NCBI GenBank assembly: GCA_012963565.1
Contig: DTVJ01000326.1
Span: 1-16,018, forward strand
Reading direction: 5' to 3'
DNA: 16,018 nucleotides
Origin: Piscirickettsiaceae bacterium
GTDB lineage: Bacteria > Pseudomonadota > Gammaproteobacteria > PS1 > Pseudothioglobaceae
In this document: positions 7,024-13,835 of the stretch, piece after piece
Position numbering within the stretch: position 1 is the first letter of the stretch
How the letters are laid out: each line of letters opens with the position of its first letter
Translations under genes and position numbers: made by a program
The notes under the pieces: model-generated
What the model was told of the DNA's origin: nothing
The model's input: only the letters and a program-made list of their open reading frames with translations
The model's database searches: none

Positions 7024-7872
7024 TTACAGACTACGTAATATGGTATTGGCTTTGTTCTTGAAATTCCACAAGTCAGAATGAGAGACCTGCTTTTGTTTCG
7101 GCAATGGATGAGTCAACGGATTTTTGCGTTTGCCTTTATAACGTAATTCGTAATGCAAGTGCGGCCCCGTCGAGCGCCCAGTCGAACCTACATAACCAAT
7201 CACCTGACCCTTTTTAACTTTGGTTGAAGGTTTTAGACCGCTGGCAAACCTAGACAAATGTGCATAAACGGTGGTGTAGTTGCTGCCGTGTTTAATGTAG
7301 ACCACATTGCCAAGTGGACCCATTTTTTTTCTGTGTTGAACCACACCACTAGCCACAGAATAAACCGGCGTTCCCTTCTTGGCGGTAAAATCAACTGCCC
7401 TATGTGGTTTCAAAGTTTTTAAAATAGGATGAAGGCGTTTCCTTTGGAATTTAGAGCTAATTCTGCCGTATTTTAAAGGCGCTGATAAAAACGACTGGTA
7501 CAACGAATTGCCATTAATATCATAATAATTCGTGCGACCACGCTTGTCAGTGTAAGCAAATACGGCCACACGTTTTTTCGAGCCGATGTAGATCAACGCG
7601 CTAGGGTTGATGCCGCTGTTGCCAACAATAATAAAACGATCACCTTTTCTTAGGTCTTTGTTAAAATCAACTTTCCACGAAAAAACTCGAATAATGGTTT
7701 TGACAATTTGTGGACTGATGTTAGCCCTCTGTGCATCATAATTAAGCGAACGCGTAATGTGGATGGTGGAGCGCTCAAGGGGATTACTGCCATGTGCCAA
7801 TACCGTATTTGTGCTGATTATAAATAGTGCGCCAATTAAAAGAGCGACACGAATTAATTGACGATTAAACAT
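7024..7872 (-). CDS. M23-family (LytM/MepM-like) peptidoglycan endopeptidase
   Basis: This is a periplasmic zinc metallopeptidase that probably cleaves peptide cross-links in peptidoglycan. From ATG 7870-7872 it is 282 aa. It has an N-terminal hydrophobic segment (MFNRQLIRVALLIGALFIIS) ending at VLAHG, likely a signal peptide or anchor, then a MepM-like middle domain (WKVDFNKDLRKGDRFIIVG), then the catalytic domain. Zinc ligands are H157 and D161 (HRAVDF), and H240 of the HLH motif (PHLHYE), with H205 (YAHL) also present. It lacks a recognisable LysM domain and is much shorter than E. coli MepM (~440 aa). An in-frame TTG at 7884 would add four residues; I prefer the ATG, which overlaps the dxr stop by 8 bp. 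It is the last gene of the uppS-cdsA-dxr unit. Confidence 0.87.
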   Translation of the reverse strand: MFNRQLIRVALLIGALFIISTNTVLAHGSNPLERSTIHITRSLNYDAQRANISPQIVKTIIRVFSWKVDFNKDLRKGDRFIIVGNSGINPSALIYIGSKKRVAVFAYTDKRGRTNYYDINGNSLYQSFLSAPLKYGRISSKFQRKRLHPILKTLKPHRAVDFTAKKGTPVYSVASGVVQHRKKMGPLGNVVYIKHGSNYTTVYAHLSRFASGLKPSTKVKKGQVIGYVGSTGRSTGPHLHYELRYKGKRKNPLTHPLPKQKQVSHSDLWNFKNKANTILRSL

Positions 7873-9016
7873 GCCGATCAACAAGCTCTAGTGCAATCAC
7901 ACGTGCCTGTCGATCGTTGGCAATAATAGCGTCCAGACTGCTTAATGTTGTATGTTTTGCTTGAGTGAGTGTTTGCTCAATAATGTTGGGTATTTCTAAA
8001 AATTTAATTTGATGGTTTAAAAAAGCATCGACGGCTACTTCGTTAGCTGCATTGATTGTACCCATGGCGCTACCACCTTGCTTGAGCGCGTCAAACGCTA
8101 GCCCTAAACAGGCAAATTTATCAAAATCTGGGGTATAAAACTCCAACGGCGAATTGCTGGCCAAATCTAGCGCTTCTACGCCAGAACTGATACGTTCGGG
8201 ATAAGACATTGCGTAAGAAATTACACTGCGCATATCAGGGTTACCGAGCTGAGACAGCGTGGAACCATCCTCATAATAGACCGAGGAATGAACAATGCTC
8301 TGCGGGTGCATGACCACATCAATTTGATCTGGCTTGAGTGCAAACAAATAAAAGGCCTCAATCACCTCCAAACCTTTGTTCATCATCGTGGCCGAATCAA
8401 CAGAAATCTTACGTCCCATATTCCAATTAGGGTGGGCGCAAGCCTCGTCAGGTGTGACCGATTGCAGTTCATTAATCGCTGTGTGTAAAAATGGCCCACC
8501 GCTGGCAGTGAGTTGAATCTTTGTTAATCCTGATCGACCACTTTGTAAACATTGGAAGATTGCACTGTGCTCCGAATCAACCGGAATTAGCTCGGCACCA
8601 GAGTTTTTAACCGCATCCATAAAGATGTCACCTGCCAATACTAGCGATTCTTTGTTGGCAAGCATAATACGTTTACCTGCTTTGGCTGCCGCTAAGGCAG
8701 AAGACATGCCAGTGGCACCGACAATGGCGGCCATCACATAATCTGTTTGTTCGTGTGATGCAATTTCACACAATGCCTGCTCGCCACTGAGCACTTGGGT
8801 GTCATTATCCAATGCATTTTGCAGTTGCGAGGCGGCATCCTGATCCATCATTACCGCATATTTTGGTTGGTATTTATGACACAAATCAACCATGGGTTGC
8901 CAGTTGGTATTGGCACTGAGCGCAAAGATGTTGAATTTATCACTGTGTTGGTCAACCACCGACAAGGTGCTTTTTCCAATTGATCCAGTAGCGCCTAATA
9001 GTGTGATGTTTTTCAT
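7865..9016 (-). CDS. dxr: Dxr, 1-deoxy-D-xylulose 5-phosphate reductoisomerase
   Basis: Dxr (IspC) converts DXP to MEP with NADPH, the second step of the non-mevalonate isoprenoid pathway, in the cytoplasm. Visible are the Rossmann motif LLGATGSIGKSTL (6-18), LANKESLVLAG (119-129), metal ligands D147 and E149 in PVDSEH, E217 in MMNKGLE, the loop ASGGPF (171-176), and the substrate site HPNWNMGRKISVDSAT (195-210). At 383 aa it is slightly shorter than E. coli Dxr (398). The ATG at 9014-9016 overlaps the cdsA TGA by 4 bp (ATGA), and its own stop overlaps the next gene, so the whole group is probably translated in a coupled way. Its product leads to the prenyl diphosphates used by UppS, encoded two genes upstream. 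Confidence 0.97.
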   Translation of the reverse strand: MKNITLLGATGSIGKSTLSVVDQHSDKFNIFALSANTNWQPMVDLCHKYQPKYAVMMDQDAASQLQNALDNDTQVLSGEQALCEIASHEQTDYVMAAIVGATGMSSALAAAKAGKRIMLANKESLVLAGDIFMDAVKNSGAELIPVDSEHSAIFQCLQSGRSGLTKIQLTASGGPFLHTAINELQSVTPDEACAHPNWNMGRKISVDSATMMNKGLEVIEAFYLFALKPDQIDVVMHPQSIVHSSVYYEDGSTLSQLGNPDMRSVISYAMSYPERISSGVEALDLASNSPLEFYTPDFDKFACLGLAFDALKQGGSAMGTINAANEVAVDAFLNHQIKFLEIPNIIEQTLTQAKHTTLSSLDAIIANDRQARVIALELVDRHV

Positions 9017-9828
9017 AGTAGATTAATGCCTAATAGGAAAAACGGCGATGCCGCGGTCAAAGAATCAATGCGGTCTAATACCCCGCCATGGCCAGGCAGT
9101 ATTTGACCACTGTCTTTCATGCCAGACTCGCGCTTAAATAGACTTTCGAACAAATCACCTAAAACTGATACACTGGAAATTATCACTGTTAAGAATAAAT
9201 ACCCCAAATATTTATCTGTTGGTATGTCCTGATATTGTAAGAAAGCAACCATCACCACTAGGGCAAAACCAATACCACCAATCACGCCTTCAACAGATTT
9301 TCCCGGGCTGATCTTGGGTGCAAGTTTGTGTTTGCCTATGGCCTTGCCGGTAAGGTAAGCGCCAGAGTCTGCACCCCAGATAATCAGCGTTAGCAGTAAA
9401 AACCACGGCGCACCATAGTCTGGGTCTTGATGCAATGCGCTTAGCGCAAGCCACATAGGTAGAAATAATAAAACACCACTAATCAGACGTACGATTAAGG
9501 GTTTAAACCATAAGCTAGTTTTTGCTGGATAGCTGAGTACCCAATATAAGTTCAGCATCCACCAAGCGATAGAAATATAAAGCACAAGACTTAATGAGAT
9601 CTCAAAGCTTTTTGCAACAAGTGCGACAGCAACAATGCCCACGGTATAGAGCAGTTGTAAGAAGATGCTTTGTAGTTTGATTAGATTGGCAAACTCCCAC
9701 GCACCTACGGCCACAAACACCAACAACAAGTAACTAAAATAAGTCGTTGGCATGGCAACTACAGCCCAAACAAATAAGGGCGCTAAAACCAACGCAGTGA
9801 CAACTCTTTGACCTAACCCGCTTAACAT
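9013..9828 (-). CDS. cdsA: CdsA, phosphatidate cytidylyltransferase
   Basis: CdsA makes CDP-diacylglycerol from phosphatidic acid and CTP, the precursor of all bacterial phosphoglycerides. It is an integral inner-membrane enzyme of 271 aa with about seven or eight hydrophobic segments. The C-terminal family signature at residues 229-255 is complete: SLFKRESGMKDSGQ followed by ILPGHGGVLDRID, with the conserved Lys-Arg, Lys-Asp, His-Gly-Gly and Asp-Arg-x-x-Asp residues. An earlier conserved block reads WGADSGAYLTGKAIGKHK, then ISPGKSVEG (151-181). Start ATG 9826-9828 overlaps the uppS stop by 7 bp, and its stop overlaps dxr by 4 bp. The uppS-cdsA-dxr order is common in proteobacteria. Confidence 0.97.
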   Translation of the reverse strand: MLSGLGQRVVTALVLAPLFVWAVVAMPTTYFSYLLLVFVAVGAWEFANLIKLQSIFLQLLYTVGIVAVALVAKSFEISLSLVLYISIAWWMLNLYWVLSYPAKTSLWFKPLIVRLISGVLLFLPMWLALSALHQDPDYGAPWFLLLTLIIWGADSGAYLTGKAIGKHKLAPKISPGKSVEGVIGGIGFALVVMVAFLQYQDIPTDKYLGYLFLTVIISSVSVLGDLFESLFKRESGMKDSGQILPGHGGVLDRIDSLTAASPFFLLGINLL

Positions 9829-10535
9829 GCCTTGACCTTACGCCCACCAAAACGACGATCGCGGTTGTTAAAATCGTCAATGGCTTTGTCGAGCTCTGAA
9901 CCGTTGAAATCTGGCCAGAGGGTGTCAGTGAAATATAATTCACTATAAGCAATGTCCCACAGCAGGAAGTTACTGATTCTAAGCTCGCCACTGGTGCGAA
10001 TCAATAAATCAACTTTCGGCTGATCTGCCAATGATAAATATTGTGCAAAAGATTCAATGTTAATTTCATCAGCATTGATTTCACCATTGGCTGAACGTTT
10101 GGCAATTTGTTGTGCGGCCTGAGTGATATCCCATTGTCCACCATAGTTGGCGGCAATTACCAAGGTTAATCCAGTGTTATCAGATAGTAGCTCTTGTGCT
10201 TCAGTTGCAACTTGTTGTATTTCTTTAGGGAACAAACTCATATCGCCAATAATTTTGAGCTTGACGTTGTGTTTGTTGAGTTTGTTAGTTTCTAGTCTTA
10301 AAACACCTAGAAACAGTTTAAATAATAACGACACCTCTTCAGTTGAGCGGTTTTTGTTTTCACTACTAAAGGCAAATAATGTGAGTGTTTCAACACCGAG
10401 CTTACCACAATGTTTAACCACTTTCCGCACAGCTTTAACCCCTTTTTGGTGGCCCTGTATGCGTGGTAAAAAACGCCTTGAAGCCCAACGGCCGTTGCCG
10501 TCCATAATAATTGCAATGTGTTTAGGTGTACTCAT
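9822..10535 (-). CDS. uppS: UppS, (2E,6E)-farnesyl-diphosphate-specific di-trans,poly-cis-undecaprenyl diphosphate synthase
   Basis: UppS extends farnesyl diphosphate with eight isopentenyl units to make the lipid carrier for peptidoglycan and other envelope polymers. From ATG 10533-10535 it is 237 aa. Motifs are HIAIIMDGNGRWA with catalytic D12, FAFSSENKNRSTEEV (usually SSENWxRP; Lys and Ser replace Trp and Pro here), and the C-terminal RTSGELRISNFLLWD and WPDF. A TTG at 10563-10565 would add ten residues (MRRPIGIINL), but the family normally begins just before HIAIIMDGNGRW, and the longer form would cover a TATAAT box, so I reject it. It leads the uppS-cdsA-dxr-M23 unit and is divergent from hisF. 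No Shine-Dalgarno sequence is seen. Confidence 0.95.
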   Translation of the reverse strand: MSTPKHIAIIMDGNGRWASRRFLPRIQGHQKGVKAVRKVVKHCGKLGVETLTLFAFSSENKNRSTEEVSLLFKLFLGVLRLETNKLNKHNVKLKIIGDMSLFPKEIQQVATEAQELLSDNTGLTLVIAANYGGQWDITQAAQQIAKRSANGEINADEINIESFAQYLSLADQPKVDLLIRTSGELRISNFLLWDIAYSELYFTDTLWPDFNGSELDKAIDDFNNRDRRFGGRKVKAC

Positions 10536-10542
10536 GAGGTTG

Positions 10543-10548
10543 ATTATA
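10543..10548 (-). promoter_or_regulatory. Consensus -10 box of the uppS operon
   Basis: A perfect TATAAT on the minus strand ends 7 nt before the uppS ATG, so transcription should start at or next to the start codon, giving a leaderless mRNA. The hexamer 17 bp upstream (AAAGGC) is a poor -35, so promoter strength is uncertain. Confidence 0.4.
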
Positions 10549-10588
10549 CCTATAGGGCGGCGCAAGCCTTTTGAAAGTATAAATACGG

Positions 10589-10594
10589 TAAAAT
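10589..10594 (+). promoter_or_regulatory. Putative -10 box of hisF
   Basis: TAAAAT lies 10 nt before the hisF ATG at 10605, predicting a start within a few bases of the initiation codon. The context GGTAAAATG is the same as at the Sel1-like gene (6391-6399). No convincing -35 is seen at the right distance; TTGAAA at 10571-10576 is only 12 bp away. Confidence 0.3.
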
Positions 10595-10604
10595 GTATTT
10601 TATT

Positions 10605-11375
10605 ATGCTAGCAAAAAGAATCATTCCTTGTCTTGATGTGCGTGACGGCCGTGTGGTCAAAGGCGTGCAGTTTGTCGATATCAAAGATGCCGGTGATCCG
10701 GTTGAGGTGGCCAAGCGTTATGATTTAGAGGGCGCTGATGAAATCACTTTCTTGGATATTACCGCTTCGCATGAAGGTCGTGACACCACTGTACACATGG
10801 TGGAAAGCATTGCCGAGCAAGTGTTTATCCCACTAACCGTAGGTGGCGGTATTCGTAAAGCTGAAGACGTACGCATAATGCTCAATGCAGGCGCTGATAA
10901 GGTAGCAGTTAATTCGGCAGCGATTTTTAACCCTGACCTGATTAACGAGCTCAGTGAGAAATTCGGCTCTCAGTGTATTGTTATTGCGATTGATGCCAAG
11001 CAAGTCTCGAGTAATCCACCCAAATGGGAAATCTTTACGCACGGTGGACGTAAACCGACCGGTATTGATGCGGTTGAATGGGCAGTGAAAATGACCAAGG
11101 GCGAATTTGGTGCGGGTGAGGTGCTCTTAACCTCAATGGACTGCGACGGCGTTAAAACTGGTTTTGACTTGGCATTGACCAAAGCGGTCTCTGACGCGGT
11201 TGACGTGCCAGTGATTGCTTCAGGTGGCGTGGGTAATTTAGAACACCTATCTGAGGGAGTGTTAAAGGGTGGTGCTGATGCTGTGTTAGCGGCTAGCATC
11301 TTTCACTTTGGTGAATATACCGTAGCTGAAGCCAAGGCAGCCATGCAAAAAAATGGTATAGAAGTTAGACTGTAG
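10605..11375 (+). CDS. hisF: HisF, imidazole glycerol phosphate synthase cyclase subunit
   Basis: HisF is the cyclase half of the HisH-HisF complex. It uses ammonia from HisH to turn PRFAR into imidazole glycerol phosphate and AICAR, linking histidine and purine synthesis. The 256 aa TIM barrel begins MLAKRIIPCLDVRDGRVVKG, with catalytic D11 and D130 (VIAIDAKQ). Phosphate-binding loops are visible in LTVGGGIRK (78-85) and VIASGGVG (203-210), and in ADAVLAASIFHFGE. An ATG four codons earlier (10593) is in frame, but the family start and the position of the -10 box favour 10605. No Shine-Dalgarno sequence is present. No other his gene lies in the window, so hisF stands alone here, divergent from uppS. 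Confidence 0.97.
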   Translation: MLAKRIIPCLDVRDGRVVKGVQFVDIKDAGDPVEVAKRYDLEGADEITFLDITASHEGRDTTVHMVESIAEQVFIPLTVGGGIRKAEDVRIMLNAGADKVAVNSAAIFNPDLINELSEKFGSQCIVIAIDAKQVSSNPPKWEIFTHGGRKPTGIDAVEWAVKMTKGEFGAGEVLLTSMDCDGVKTGFDLALTKAVSDAVDVPVIASGGVGNLEHLSEGVLKGGADAVLAASIFHFGEYTVAEAKAAMQKNGIEVRL

Positions 11376-11387
11376 CACTTTTCGAAA

Positions 11388-11416
11388 TTGATTTTTTAAC
11401 ACTTTAAGCGTATTAT
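11388..11416 (+). promoter_or_regulatory. Sigma70-type promoter for the oxidase-assembly genes
   Basis: TTGATT (11388-11393) and TATTAT (11411-11416) are separated by exactly 17 bp, matching -35 4/6 and -10 5/6. The predicted start is near 11423, about 20 nt before the ATG at 11444, leaving room for the AAGG ribosome binding site at 11434-11437. It would drive the SCO-like gene, ctaB and the DUF2970 gene. Confidence 0.55.
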
Positions 11417-11428
11417 TGCACGCTTTTC
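11406..11428 (+). terminator. Weak hairpin after hisF, possible terminator
   Basis: AAGCGT (11406-11411) pairs with ACGCTT (11420-11425) around an 8-nt loop and is followed by two more T residues. The 6-bp stem and short T run make it weak. The loop contains the -10 box of the next promoter, so the two signals overlap. Confidence 0.3.
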
Positions 11429-11443
11429 AGAACAAGGTTTTTT

Positions 11444-11977
11444 ATGAATTCTAAGAAAGAATTATGGGTATTGTTGGCTTCTTTTGTCATTCCAATTGTC
11501 CTAGGAACAGCATTTTTCTATTGGAACCCAACTGCTTTTACCGGCAATACCGTTAATTACGGACAATTTGTCAATCCGATCATTACTACTGAGAAACAGG
11601 ATGTAGTTTTTGCTGAGAATACTAAGGGCGATTTGCAAGGTTTATGGACGCTCACTTATGTAACCAATCAGTGTGACAACACTTGTACACAAGCGCTTAA
11701 GGATATGAAAACCATTCGCATCCTTATGAATGAGAACATGCGCCGTGTTCAAAGGTTGTTATTAATTAATGGTGCCACCGATTTCCAAGAGGCAGGAGTA
11801 TTGATTGCCCATCCTAGTGTGATGCTGAATCAACAGCTGAGTAAATTTCCAAACAACAGTTTATTTTTAATTGATCCGCTAGGCAATGTGATGCTACATT
11901 ACAATCCGAAAGCATTAGATATTAAGCGCGTTATTAAAGACTTAAAGCGTTTATTTAAATATTCACGTATCGGTTAA
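11444..11977 (+). CDS. Membrane-anchored SCO/thioredoxin-like protein, probable oxidase assembly factor
   Basis: I do not have a firm gene name. The 177 aa protein has one N-terminal membrane anchor (about 7-26, VLLASFVIPIVLGTAFFYW) and a periplasmic domain with a thioredoxin/SCO-like pattern: GLWTLTYVTNQC, then a CX3C pair C77/C81 (CDNTC), and a late strand NSLFLIDPLGNVMLHY. Similar small proteins sit beside SURF1, COX15 and ctaB in pseudomonad oxidase clusters (established context, recalled). Unlike true SCO proteins, no proline follows the second Cys and no His lies just before the FLIDP strand; the only nearby His is H152, after it. Copper transfer by the classical Cys2-His site is therefore doubtful, and thiol-disulfide or scaffold roles are possible. 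ctaB follows 12 bp downstream. Confidence 0.75.
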   Translation: MNSKKELWVLLASFVIPIVLGTAFFYWNPTAFTGNTVNYGQFVNPIITTEKQDVVFAENTKGDLQGLWTLTYVTNQCDNTCTQALKDMKTIRILMNENMRRVQRLLLINGATDFQEAGVLIAHPSVMLNQQLSKFPNNSLFLIDPLGNVMLHYNPKALDIKRVIKDLKRLFKYSRIG

Positions 11978-11989
11978 GAGGAGATTATC

Positions 11990-12871
11990 ATGCCTTCATT
12001 AAGTGATTTAATCGGCCTATGCAAAATTAAAGTTGTTGCGCTTATTCTGCTGACAGCCGTGGTAGGCATGTTTTTGGCTGTACCCGCACCGTACCTGCCT
12101 GATGCACTGTTAGTGATTAGTGCCTCGGTTGGTATCAGTATGGCAGCAGCATCTGCAGCTGTATTTAACCACGTGGTCGATGAACAAATTGATATTCAAA
12201 TGTCTCGTACTGATCAGCGCCCATTGCCTCAGGGCAGGGTGACTCGCAATCAAGCCCTGGTTTGGGGTGTATTTTTAGGCGTGGTTGGTTTGGGTATTTT
12301 GCAGTTCTTTGTCAACACCATCACCATGGTGCTGACTTTTATCTCACTAATCGGTTATGCGGTGATATACACCATGTATCTGAAACGTGCTACGCCACAA
12401 AACATTGTAATTGGCGGTGCTGCTGGTGCTGCGCCACCGGTACTTGGCTGGACAGCGATTTCTGGCACGCAAGGCATTGAATATGCTCTATTGTTGTTTC
12501 TTATAGTGTTTATTTGGACGCCACCACATTTTTGGGCGTTGGCAATATACAGAGTTGAAGAATACAAAAAAGTGGATGTGCCGATGTTGCCAGTGACACA
12601 CGGCTTAGCCTACACTAGAATTCAAATTTTGCTCTATACCGTGTTGTTGCTATTAGTCACATTATTGCCTTATTTAGCAGGCATGTCTGGCTTGATTTAT
12701 CTAGTTTCAGCTGTGGTGTTAGGACTAATATTCTTGATGTATGCAGTGAAGATTTACAAAAATCCTGATGATAATAAAATACCTTGGGATACATTTAAGT
12801 ATTCAATTAACTATTTAATGTTATTATTCCTAGCATTGCTAGTTGATCATTACTGGCTAATTGTATTATAA
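11990..12871 (+). CDS. ctaB: Heme O synthase (protoheme IX farnesyltransferase, COX10/CyoE family)
   Basis: This UbiA-superfamily inner-membrane enzyme adds a farnesyl group to heme B to make heme O. At 293 aa it has about eight or nine membrane segments. The first aspartate-rich motif is at 60-68 (N60-x3-D64-x3-D68), continuing MSRTDQRPLPQGR, and YLKRATPQNIVIGGAAGAAP (130-149) follows. The second conserved loop is PPHFWALAIYRVEEYKKVDV then PML (178-200). A strong Shine-Dalgarno sequence, AAGAGGAG (11976-11983), precedes the ATG. Since a COX15-type heme A synthase is encoded nearby on the other strand, the heme O is probably an intermediate for heme A. It is the central gene of a plus-strand trio. 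Confidence 0.96.
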   Translation: MPSLSDLIGLCKIKVVALILLTAVVGMFLAVPAPYLPDALLVISASVGISMAAASAAVFNHVVDEQIDIQMSRTDQRPLPQGRVTRNQALVWGVFLGVVGLGILQFFVNTITMVLTFISLIGYAVIYTMYLKRATPQNIVIGGAAGAAPPVLGWTAISGTQGIEYALLLFLIVFIWTPPHFWALAIYRVEEYKKVDVPMLPVTHGLAYTRIQILLYTVLLLLVTLLPYLAGMSGLIYLVSAVVLGLIFLMYAVKIYKNPDDNKIPWDTFKYSINYLMLLFLALLVDHYWLIVL

Positions 12872-12887
12872 AGGCGGGAGAGTTTTC

Positions 12888-13079
12888 ATGAAAGGACTGG
12901 GACAAGTATTTAAAGCAGTGGCTTCTGCCATGGTTGGTGTGGGCAAAAAAGAAGACCTAATTAAAGATTTTGAACGCACCGAAAAACAAGGCCCTTGGGC
13001 TTACATCATTGTCGGCTTGGTGATGACAGTCATATTTATTGTGCTGGTGATGACAGTAGTCAAATTTGCCCTGTCTTAG
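12888..13079 (+). CDS. DUF2970 small membrane protein
   Basis: This 63 aa protein matches the DUF2970 family. An N-terminal soluble part (MKGLGQVFKAVASAMVGVGK, then a charged KKEDLIKDFERTEKQGP) is followed by a single membrane helix at about 38-61 (YIIVGLVMTVIFIVLVMTVV). Function is unknown. Homologues are often found near cytochrome oxidase genes, which fits its place 16 bp after ctaB, though that link is recalled context. The ATG at 12888 is preceded by GGCGGGAG, a good ribosome binding site; an ATG nine codons upstream inside the ctaB end is in frame but lacks one. It is convergent with SCO1, with 17 bp between the stops and no clear terminator. Confidence 0.85.
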   Translation: MKGLGQVFKAVASAMVGVGKKEDLIKDFERTEKQGPWAYIIVGLVMTVIFIVLVMTVVKFALS

Positions 13080-13096
13080 TCAAATTATTAAATAGC

Positions 13097-13810
13097 TTAG
13101 TCTAGCGTTTCAATAATCAAATCAAGTGCAACCGCCATTTTTTTAGCATAGTGCGGGTTGGTTAATAAACCAGTTAATTCGAGATTCGGATTAAGCAACA
13201 AATAACTGGCCGTGTGGTTGACTAGGTAGTTATTGTCCGCCTTCATCTTCATGTCTTTGTGATCCTGAGAGGCCTTTTGTTTTGTCTTTGAAATCTCATG
13301 ATACACACCTAACGCTTTTGTAAAATTGGCCAATACTTCGTCTTCAGCACTCAGTCCAACAAAGCTAGTATTAAATTGCTTGGTAAAGGCATTAAGTCTC
13401 CCAACATCACGCTTTGGGTCAACTGAAACAAACACAACTTGCAATTTATCCGCTTGCTTCATTAGCACAAATGTTTGATTGAGCGTAGCTAGGTCTGTTG
13501 GGCAAACGTCTGGACACGAAGTGTAGCCAAAATATAAAATAGTCCATTTGCCATTTGCTACTTCAGACAATGACACTATATTGCGATTATCATCGATTAG
13601 TGGAAACTTCCCTTGCAATGATTTAGGGTTTGAATATAAAGAAGCCGTCGGATTAACTTGTTTTTGTAAGTCTTTGAGTTGGTTGGCACTTGGAACAAGT
13701 AAAAAATAGGCAAGTGCAATAATGCCTATGCCTAACCAAATGATCGAGTTGCGCGTCTTCTTAACTTGACTACATTTATTTTCCGCCGTACAGGTTTCAA
13801 TTTTTTTCAT
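13097..13810 (-). CDS. SCO1/SenC/PrrC family copper chaperone
   Basis: SCO proteins carry copper to, and keep reduced, the CuA site of cytochrome oxidase subunit II. From the ATG at 13808-13810 it is 237 aa: a cytoplasmic N-terminus, one membrane anchor at about 22-40, and a periplasmic thioredoxin fold. Copper ligands are present: C99 and C103 in SCPDVCPTD, and H199 in YLVNHTASY. An inserted Lys-rich segment just before the last strand carries H184, M187 and M189. The N-terminal tail has two cysteines (C7, C13) facing the cytoplasm. A GTG directly before the ATG (13811-13813) is an equally possible start; AAGAAGAG lies upstream. The gene lies 25 bp after COX15 on the same strand, so both are probably co-transcribed. 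Confidence 0.94.
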   Translation of the reverse strand: MKKIETCTAENKCSQVKKTRNSIIWLGIGIIALAYFLLVPSANQLKDLQKQVNPTASLYSNPKSLQGKFPLIDDNRNIVSLSEVANGKWTILYFGYTSCPDVCPTDLATLNQTFVLMKQADKLQVVFVSVDPKRDVGRLNAFTKQFNTSFVGLSAEDEVLANFTKALGVYHEISKTKQKASQDHKDMKMKADNNYLVNHTASYLLLNPNLELTGLLTNPHYAKKMAVALDLIIETLD

Positions 13811-13835
13811 CACTCTTCTTTTTGACTGTGTGTTT

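Noticed and set aside
9822..10565. Longer uppS starting at TTG 10565
   Set aside because: The family starts just before HIAIIMDGNGRW, matching ATG 10535; the extension has no conserved content and would overlap the TATAAT box.
10593..10604. Earlier ATG for hisF
   Set aside because: It adds MYFI before the conserved MLAKRIIPCLDV start and lies on the -10 box; ATG 10605 fits the family.
10147..10611. A 154-codon plus-strand open frame opposite uppS
   Set aside because: It lies almost entirely antisense to uppS, which has full family motifs; the frame has no recognisable domain and no ribosome binding site, so it is a shadow frame.
11388..11401. Second FNR-like site TTGAT-TTTT-TAACA before the SCO-like gene
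   Set aside because: Only the left half-site matches; the right half has several mismatches, and the sequence is explained as a -35 region.
13073..13102. Direct repeat CTTAGTC at the DUF2970 end and before the SCO1 stop
   Set aside because: Seven bases over a short distance, overlapping ordinary stop-codon context; no other sign of a mobile element or target-site duplication.
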